A stretch of DNA of 11,453 nt from Gammaproteobacteria bacterium (GTDB taxonomy: Bacteria; Pseudomonadota; Gammaproteobacteria; UBA6429; Thiohalophilaceae): assembly GCA_024639445.1 (NCBI GenBank), contig JAHEIJ010000048.1:1-11453 (forward strand), written 5' to 3'. The translations under genes and the position numbers were made by a program. The notes under the pieces are model-generated. The model was not told where the DNA came from and made no database searches. It saw only the letters and a program-made list of their open reading frames with translations. Positions 6,657-11,453 of this stretch are shown here, in pieces (positions within the stretch are counted from its first letter, which is position 1; each line of letters begins with the position of its first letter).

Positions 6657-7133
6657 ATGCATATCGAGATCATTGTCAACACGCAAACCCTGACACTCCA
6701 TGCGGAAGAGCGGACGTTAATGTCATTTCCCGTCGCAACAGCGAGTAAAGGGGTGGGGGAACAGAATGGCAGTGAACAGACACCTCGCGGCTGGCATTAT
6801 ATTCGTGCCAAAATCGGCGTTGACCAGCCGGTGAATACCGTGTTTGTTGGTCGGCGACCCACCGGTGAAATTTATACGCCGGCATTGAAGGCGCAAGCGC
6901 CGGAGCGTGACTGGATCCTGACACGGATTCTCTGGCTCAGTGGGCTGGAACCGGGACGCAATCGCCTCGGTACGGTGGATACCATGCAGCGTTACATCTA
7001 TATTCACGGCTGCCCGGAGGAGGAACCCATGGGTATCCCCAGTTCCCACGGATGCATTAAAATGCATAATCAGGATGTGATCCGTTTGTTTGATACCGTG
7101 ACTGTCGGTACGCGGGTCCTCATTAAAGAATAA
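6657..7133 (+). CDS. YkuD-domain protein without signal peptide, probable L,D-carboxypeptidase
   Basis: This is a 158-residue protein made up almost entirely of a YkuD (L,D-transpeptidase) catalytic domain. The active-site pattern is complete: H117 in YIHG, then S130, H131, G132 and the nucleophile C133 in SSHGCIKM. There is no signal peptide or membrane anchor: residue 1 already starts the first strand (MHIEIIVNTQTLTLH), and AAGGA at 6646-6650, 6 bases before ATG 6657, confirms that start. Periplasmic transpeptidases need export, so a cytosolic role is more likely. The cytosolic YkuD protein ElsL of Acinetobacter baumannii is an L,D-carboxypeptidase in peptidoglycan recycling, and nagZ, a recycling gene, follows after 22 bases. 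The domain is clear; the carboxypeptidase role is inferred from topology and context. Confidence 0.88.
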   Translation: MHIEIIVNTQTLTLHAEERTLMSFPVATASKGVGEQNGSEQTPRGWHYIRAKIGVDQPVNTVFVGRRPTGEIYTPALKAQAPERDWILTRILWLSGLEPGRNRLGTVDTMQRYIYIHGCPEEEPMGIPSSHGCIKMHNQDVIRLFDTVTVGTRVLIKE

Positions 7134-7155
7134 CGAAAAATAATCTAAAGCCACT

Positions 7156-8205
7156 ATGTCACTCGGTCCTGTTATGCTTGATTTGGAAGGTGTGGATATC
7201 ACACCGGTGGAGCATGAGATCCTGTCCCATCCACTCGTCGGTGGTATTATCCTATTCAGCCGTAATTTCGCCTCGGTGGAACAACTCGAAAACCTGGTGC
7301 AACGCTTGCATGAAGTGCGCAGTCCGCGCTTGTTAATTGCCGTGGATCATGAAGGCGGACGAGTGCAACGGTTTCGCGACGGGTTTACTGCTTTACCTGC
7401 TGCCGCCCACTTCGGACAAGTGTATGAACAGGATGTACACCTGGCGCGGCATCTGGCGGAACTGGCCGGTTGGTTAATGGCAGTGGAACTGCGTGCCGTT
7501 GGTATTGATTTCAGTTTTGCGCCGGTGCTGGATGTCGACCATGGTGTGAGTGAAGTGATCGGGGATCGGGCGTTTCACCGTGATCCGGCAGTCGTGACCG
7601 ATCTGGCTCGCGCCTATATAAAAGGTATGCATGATGCCGGCATGGCCGCCACGGGAAAGCACTTTCCTGGCCATGGCTGTGTGGAAGCGGACTCCCATAC
7701 GGCGATTCCAGTCGACGAGCGTGAATATAACGATATCTATGCCCACGATATTCTGCCATTCAAACGACTCGTTCATCATGGCCTCGCTGCGGTGATGCCG
7801 GCCCATGTGATTTATTCAAAAGTGGACAAGCTTCCGGCGGGATTTTCATCTTACTGGCTAAAGGAAATCCTGCGCCAGCGCTTGAATTTTCAAGGCGTGA
7901 TTTTCAGTGACGACCTGGATATGGAAGGTGCCAGTGTGGTGGGGGAGAGTTACACGGACCGCGCCAAAGCAGCACTGAATGCCGGCTGTGATATGGTATT
8001 GGTGTGCAATAATCGTAAGGGGGCACTGGAAGTGCTGGATGGTTTGGAAGGTTATGAGGATCCGGTGGCCCACTTGCGCCTGGCACGGATGCACGGCCGG
8101 CATAATATTACACGCCAGCAACTCCACCATTTGCGCAAATGGAAAGAAACAATCACGGCACTTGAAAAGTATCAGGATGATCCGAGCCTGAAATTTGACT
8201 TTTAA
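7156..8205 (+). CDS. nagZ: Beta-N-acetylglucosaminidase NagZ
   Basis: NagZ is a cytosolic glycoside hydrolase of family 3. It removes GlcNAc from GlcNAc-1,6-anhydroMurNAc (peptides) during cell-wall recycling; its products act as AmpR ligands in organisms with inducible AmpC. The 349 residues are the proteobacterial single-domain size. Key motifs are GPVMLDLEG (4-12), HPLVGGIILFSRNF (25-38), VDHEGGRVQRF (63-73), KHFPGHG (168-174), the Asp-His dyad D179/H181 in EADSH, and the nucleophile loop SDDLDM (251-256) with D252. ATG 7156 gives an N terminus aligning with E. coli (MGPVMLD...), and the ribosome binding site is weak. It sits between the YkuD gene and an MscS gene, with 22 and 26 bases of spacing, in the same probable operon. 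No ampC or ampR is visible. Confidence 0.97.
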   Translation: MSLGPVMLDLEGVDITPVEHEILSHPLVGGIILFSRNFASVEQLENLVQRLHEVRSPRLLIAVDHEGGRVQRFRDGFTALPAAAHFGQVYEQDVHLARHLAELAGWLMAVELRAVGIDFSFAPVLDVDHGVSEVIGDRAFHRDPAVVTDLARAYIKGMHDAGMAATGKHFPGHGCVEADSHTAIPVDEREYNDIYAHDILPFKRLVHHGLAAVMPAHVIYSKVDKLPAGFSSYWLKEILRQRLNFQGVIFSDDLDMEGASVVGESYTDRAKAALNAGCDMVLVCNNRKGALEVLDGLEGYEDPVAHLRLARMHGRHNITRQQLHHLRKWKETITALEKYQDDPSLKFDF

Positions 8206-8231
8206 TTGAGACCCAAGCAAGACGAAATACT

Positions 8232-9329
8232 ATGAATCTTGATGACATTAGACAGTATCTGGAACAGTTCGATCGGGAAAAACTCTGGATCATCTATATT
8301 TTTGCGATCATTTTTATTGCGTTGTTGGTCGACTTAATCCAGAAGCGTATCTTGACCCGCGTACTAGCACGGCTGAAAAAGACAAGTCATCCCTGGGATG
8401 ACGCCCTGGTGCAGGCCTTACGCAAACCGTTGAGTCTTTTGATCTGGATCATTGGTTTGTCCTTCGCCTTGCAGATGATGCAAATTACGGCAGCGGCAGT
8501 GGTACGCGAGGTTGGCATCATGGTAACCATTGCCTGGACGCTGACCCGCTTTATCAGCTTTATGGAAAAGAATATTCTTCAGCAGAAGGAAATTGCTGGC
8601 AAGTCCATCGATCGTACCACAGCGAACGCTATCAGCCAGTTATTGCGTATATCCGTGCTGATAACGGCATTTCTGGTAATTTTGCAGACCATGGGTGTGA
8701 ATATCTCGGCTATTCTGGCGTTTGGTGGTATCGGCGGTATTGCCGTAGGTTTTGCCGCCAAGGATCTATTGGCGAACTTTTTCGGCGGTATGATGATCTA
8801 TCTCGACCGTCCGTTTGATATTGGTGACTGGGTTCGTTCGCCGGATAAACAAATTGAAGGCACGGTGGAAAAAATCGGCTGGCGCCTGACGATAATCCGG
8901 ACGTTTGATAAACGTCCTTTGTATGTACCAAATTCGGTATTTGCAAGTATCGCAGTGGAAAATCCTTCTCGCATGAGTCATCGACGTATTTATGAAACCA
9001 TTGGTGTGCGATATGACGATGTGGAGAAATTACCCGGCATAGTTAAAGACGTTAAGGCGATGTTAATGGCCCATGAGGAAATCGATCAAAGCCAGACCAT
9101 GATCGTGAATTTCAACAGTTTTGCCGCATCATCGCTGGATTTTTTTGTTTATACCTTTACGTGTACAACCAACTGGATCAAGTTTCACGAAGTCAAACAG
9201 GATGTACTGTTCCGTATCAGTGAGATTATTACCAGCCATGGTGCTGAGATTGCTTATCCCACCTCGACGCTACATGTCCCCGAGCCATTACAGTTGGCAG
9301 GTACGGATATCACAGGCCAGCCCGTATGA
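8232..9329 (+). CDS. MscS-family mechanosensitive channel
   Basis: This is an inner-membrane small-conductance mechanosensitive channel that releases solutes when membrane tension rises. The 365 residues show about five transmembrane segments, near 18-37, 65-83, 88-110, 134-153 and 157-187. The last is the pore-lining helix with the Gly/Ala-rich pattern GGIGGIAVGFAAKDLLANFFGG, followed by the family hallmark DRPFDIGDWV (192-201) and a cytosolic beta domain with YVPNSVF (231-237). Having two extra N-terminal helices relative to three-helix E. coli MscS, and the pore sequence itself, it resembles the YnaI-like subgroup. Its stop overlaps the next ATG (ATGA at 9326-9329), showing translational coupling to the phosphoribosyltransferase gene. 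The ribosome binding site before ATG 8232 is poor. Confidence 0.94.
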   Translation: MNLDDIRQYLEQFDREKLWIIYIFAIIFIALLVDLIQKRILTRVLARLKKTSHPWDDALVQALRKPLSLLIWIIGLSFALQMMQITAAAVVREVGIMVTIAWTLTRFISFMEKNILQQKEIAGKSIDRTTANAISQLLRISVLITAFLVILQTMGVNISAILAFGGIGGIAVGFAAKDLLANFFGGMMIYLDRPFDIGDWVRSPDKQIEGTVEKIGWRLTIIRTFDKRPLYVPNSVFASIAVENPSRMSHRRIYETIGVRYDDVEKLPGIVKDVKAMLMAHEEIDQSQTMIVNFNSFAASSLDFFVYTFTCTTNWIKFHEVKQDVLFRISEIITSHGAEIAYPTSTLHVPEPLQLAGTDITGQPV

Positions 9330-9874
9330 TGCAAGCTGAAGACGTCAAACAGGTATTAAAGGAGGCCGACTGTCTGTATACCCAGGCGGAAGTTGAGCAA
9401 CAACTGGATCGCATGGCACGTGAAATTACGGCCCGGCATGAGAATAGCAATCCCATTTTTCTGTGTGTCATGACCGGGGCTGTGGTACCTGCCGGTCACC
9501 TTTTGACGCGTCTGAACTTTCCCCTGGAACTGGATTATATCCATGCAACCCGTTATGCCGGCGCAACCACTGGTGGAAAAGTCACATGGGAAACCGAAGC
9601 GACGATTTCCTTTCAGGACCGTGACATTATTGTGTTCGACGATATCCTCGATGAGGGTGTTACGCTGGCTGCGATAGTGGATTATTGTCGACAGCAGGGT
9701 GTACGTAACGTGTTTACCGCCGTGTTGGTGGAAAAGCGTCATAACCGCAAACAGGGTATTAAGGCCGATTATGTCGGGTTGGAGATCGTGGATCGTTATG
9801 TTTTCGGCTATGGCATGGACTACCACGGTTATCTTCGTAATGTGCCGGGCATCTATGCGGTAAAAGGATTATAA
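9326..9874 (+). CDS. Hypoxanthine-guanine phosphoribosyltransferase
   Basis: This cytosolic purine salvage enzyme joins hypoxanthine (or guanine) to PRPP, giving IMP (or GMP). The 182 residues form a type I phosphoribosyltransferase fold. The PRPP loop is IIVFDDILDEGVTL (101-114), with catalytic D109 expected; the pyrophosphate-binding loop region is around CVMTGAVVPAGHLL (47-60); the C-terminal purine site is VDRYVFGYGMDYHGYLRN (155-172). The PRPP loop has Glu-Gly-Val (110-112) where E. coli Hpt has Ser-Gly-Asn, so this is a divergent branch. ATG 9326 overlaps the mscS stop, and a second ATG follows at once (9329). The phosphorylase gene begins 17 bases downstream. That enzyme is predicted to release hypoxanthine, which supports a hypoxanthine preference here. 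Specificity is inferred. Confidence 0.9.
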   Translation: MMQAEDVKQVLKEADCLYTQAEVEQQLDRMAREITARHENSNPIFLCVMTGAVVPAGHLLTRLNFPLELDYIHATRYAGATTGGKVTWETEATISFQDRDIIVFDDILDEGVTLAAIVDYCRQQGVRNVFTAVLVEKRHNRKQGIKADYVGLEIVDRYVFGYGMDYHGYLRNVPGIYAVKGL

Positions 9875-9891
9875 AGTTTATAAGGAAACGT

Positions 9892-10632
9892 ATGTCGAGT
9901 GTAGCAATTATTGGCGGTACCGGGTTGACTTCCTTGCAGGGACTGCAAATCATCAATCGGGAAATAATCCAGACTCCTTATGGTGAACCATCAGGCATTC
10001 TGGTACGGGGAAATTACTGTGGTCATGAGGTCATGTTTTTACCGCGCCATGGGCCGGGCCACACCATTCCACCACACATGGTTAATTACCGCGCCAATAT
10101 CTGGGCGCTGAAAGAGGTCGGGGTCACCAATGTCGTAGCCGTGAATGCCGTTGGCGGAATTCGCCCGGATATCGAACCGGGTGTCCTGGTGATTCCAAAT
10201 CAAATCATCGACTACACCTGGGGACGGACCAATACTTATTTTGAAGACAGAGTAAATCAGGTTGTGCACGTGGATTTTACCGAGCCGTATTGTGCTTCAC
10301 TACGGAGGAACTTGGTCGACGGTGCTGAGCAGGCCGGTTTGGCGGTAGTCGATGGCGGGACTTATGGCGCGACACAGGGTCCGCGACTTGAAACGACCGC
10401 CGAGATTGACCGGCTGGAACGGGATGGCTGCGATATTGTGGGCATGACAGGTATGCCGGAAGCGGTGTTGGCGCGTGAGTTGGAGCTATGTTATGCCAGT
10501 GTATCCCTGGTAGTGAACCGTGCCGCGGGCCGTGGTAATGGTGAAATCAGCATGACGGAAATCGAGCAGTATCTTCACAGTGGGATCACGGATGTCAGGA
10601 AATTGCTGGAGCACGCAATTCCGCTGATTTAG
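9892..10632 (+). CDS. S-methyl-5'-thioinosine phosphorylase (MTIP)
   Basis: This nucleoside phosphorylase belongs to the MTAP/PNP family. Its likely reaction is methylthioinosine plus phosphate to hypoxanthine plus methylthioribose 1-phosphate, which recycles the methylthioadenosine by-product of polyamine synthesis. The 246 residues show IIGGTGL (6-12), the phosphate-binding PRHG (51-54), VNAVGGI (84-90), YGATQGPRLET (158-168) and GMTGMPEAVLARE (184-196). In human MTAP a pair of aspartates (D220, D222) recognises the 6-amino group of adenine. By eye these positions are N209 and A211 here (VVNRAAG), the pattern of the 6-oxopurine enzyme MTIP (PA3004 of Pseudomonas aeruginosa, which lies next to nagZ). 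AAGGA (9882-9886) precedes ATG 9892. Annotation as adenosine-type MTAP is the main alternative and fits less well. Confidence 0.88.
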   Translation: MSSVAIIGGTGLTSLQGLQIINREIIQTPYGEPSGILVRGNYCGHEVMFLPRHGPGHTIPPHMVNYRANIWALKEVGVTNVVAVNAVGGIRPDIEPGVLVIPNQIIDYTWGRTNTYFEDRVNQVVHVDFTEPYCASLRRNLVDGAEQAGLAVVDGGTYGATQGPRLETTAEIDRLERDGCDIVGMTGMPEAVLARELELCYASVSLVVNRAAGRGNGEISMTEIEQYLHSGITDVRKLLEHAIPLI

Positions 10633-10654
10633 GCCGGTCGTTGGCACGCCGGCC
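10632..10654. terminator. GC-rich hairpin between convergent operon and csiV
   Basis: GGCCGG (10632-10637) and CCGGCC (10649-10654) form a perfect 6-bp GC stem with an 11-base loop. It begins at the last base of the phosphorylase stop codon. Neither strand has a run of T after it, so it is not a textbook intrinsic terminator. Its place in the 43-base gap between convergent genes suggests it separates the two transcripts. Confidence 0.45.
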
Positions 10655-10675
10655 CCACTATTAAACAAGGTCGGC

Positions 10676-11407
10676 TTATTGCTTCAGCTCATAAGGGGTG
10701 ATTAACACCAGCATCCCGATTACCGGGTTATCCAGGTAATGCAGTTCGCGACTGCGCATGCGCCGTCGAGTTTGGTTAAGACGGTAAACAACCGGTTGAT
10801 CGATCTGGTCGAGTAATTCCAGGCTGAAGATATCTTCCTGTAACTCTTTCCGCTGCGGCCGGAAAACAATATCGGTCTCGACATGCAGATAACGGGACAG
10901 GATGACCTTGATCATACCTTCCAACTCACCGGCTTGCGGTTGTGCCAGACGGCTCATGGCTGCCGGGTCGCCGGAGATTTCAGTATCAACGCTGATAGGT
11001 GATAGGCCTGGAATAGCACGTTTAAAGTACACGCTTATGGCCTTGTCGCGCGGCATACCGGGTTGGCGCCAGCCTGTGTGTAATAACACCCGCCGTGTTT
11101 TGGATTTATCGATGGTGGTTGCCTGTTTCTGGAGCTGTAAATCTTTTTTCGCCAGGGGTTTAAAGGTCAGGCGGGGTTTGTATTCCTTTGGAATGGGGCC
11201 GGGATAAGGCCGGCCGATTTCAATAAGCGTTTCCGGTAATACCAGTTCAATGCTGCTGGGCCAGTTTTCTGATTGGCGGGCGATGTTGTCGAGGTTCTCG
11301 AACAGGATCACTTCCACGTCGTAATAACGGACTTCCTCCGCGGCGCTGACAATCAGGGAAAAACTGAATAGCAGAAAGGTTAATATGGCTTTAAACAAAG
11401 TTTTCAT
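10676..11407 (-). CDS. csiV: CsiV-family exported peptidoglycan-binding protein
   Basis: CsiV was described in Vibrio cholerae as a periplasmic peptidoglycan-binding protein needed for cell shape and for activation of the penicillin-binding protein PBP1A through LpoA. This 243-residue protein has a clear signal peptide: basic MKTLFK, a hydrophobic stretch to about residue 20, and a VSA-A cleavage site after A22. The mature part shows family-typical segments: YDVEVILFEN, ENWPSS, VLLHTGWRQPG, a LSRYLHVETDIVF strand, and the C-terminal RRRMRSRELHYLDNPVIGMLVLITPYE. ATG 11407 has only a weak ribosome binding site (CGGA just before it). It is on the minus strand, convergent with the purine salvage genes. 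In V. cholerae csiV follows mfd; any upstream partner here lies outside the window. Family membership is recognised by pattern. Confidence 0.85.
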   Translation of the reverse strand: MKTLFKAILTFLLFSFSLIVSAAEEVRYYDVEVILFENLDNIARQSENWPSSIELVLPETLIEIGRPYPGPIPKEYKPRLTFKPLAKKDLQLQKQATTIDKSKTRRVLLHTGWRQPGMPRDKAISVYFKRAIPGLSPISVDTEISGDPAAMSRLAQPQAGELEGMIKVILSRYLHVETDIVFRPQRKELQEDIFSLELLDQIDQPVVYRLNQTRRRMRSRELHYLDNPVIGMLVLITPYELKQ

Positions 11408-11430
11408 TCCGTGTAATGTTTATTGTGTTG

Positions 11431-11436
11431 ATTATG
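11431..11436 (-). promoter_or_regulatory. Possible -10 box upstream of csiV
   Basis: CATAAT on the minus strand matches five of six -10 consensus bases and lies about 24 bases before the csiV ATG. The matching -35 position would fall at or beyond the window edge, so the promoter cannot be confirmed. Confidence 0.25.
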
Positions 11437-11453
11437 TTACGATTCCTGCCGGA

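Noticed and set aside
6723..7202. 159-codon open frame on the minus strand
   Set aside because: It covers the YkuD gene and nagZ start in antisense; both sense proteins have full motifs.
9356..9826. 156-codon open frame on the minus strand
   Set aside because: It is antisense to the phosphoribosyltransferase active-site region and has no family resemblance.

Overview
The window reads as ordinary chromosome of a gammaproteobacterium. Evidence for this is the gene order era-recO-pdxJ-acpS, CysM and RlmD proteins close to the E. coli forms, a CsiV-family envelope protein, and a thioinosine-type phosphorylase (MTIP) near nagZ, as in Pseudomonas. The genus cannot be fixed from sequence reading alone. 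Base composition is moderate. No mobile element, CRISPR array, tRNA, rRNA or riboswitch was recognised, and no gene-free stretch exceeds about 110 bases.

Layout. (1) Positions 1-2682, plus strand: the 3' part of era, then recO, pdxJ and acpS, the distal half of the classical rnc-era-recO-pdxJ-acpS operon. (2) 2735-3370, plus: a seven-helix TRIC/UPF0126 membrane protein. (3) 3393-3740, minus: an orphan histidine phosphotransfer (Hpt) protein with a GTG start, a strong ribosome binding site and a recognisable sigma-70-like promoter. It is divergent from (4) cysM, 3850-4740, plus, which has no visible ribosome binding site. (5) 4839-10632, plus: seven closely spaced genes that look like one transcription unit: rlmD, a CYTH/triphosphate tunnel protein, a YkuD-domain protein without signal peptide, nagZ, an MscS-family channel, a hypoxanthine phosphoribosyltransferase and an S-methyl-5'-thioinosine phosphorylase. 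(6) 10676-11407, minus: a CsiV-family exported protein, convergent with the operon across a GC-rich hairpin.

How the genes work together. Two metabolic pairs stand out in the seven-gene unit. The YkuD protein and NagZ both plausibly act on recycled peptidoglycan fragments in the cytosol. The first would be an L,D-carboxypeptidase of the ElsL type rather than a periplasmic crosslinking enzyme; NagZ is the N-acetylglucosaminidase. The last two genes form a purine salvage pair: the phosphorylase releases hypoxanthine from methylthioinosine and the transferase converts hypoxanthine to IMP. Envelope-related genes (YkuD, nagZ, mscS, csiV) are clustered at the right-hand side. Nothing here is a wholly new system. 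The most interesting points are the signal-less YkuD gene beside nagZ, the orphan BarA-like Hpt with its own promoter and overlapping inverted repeat, and the adjacent MTIP/HPRT pair.
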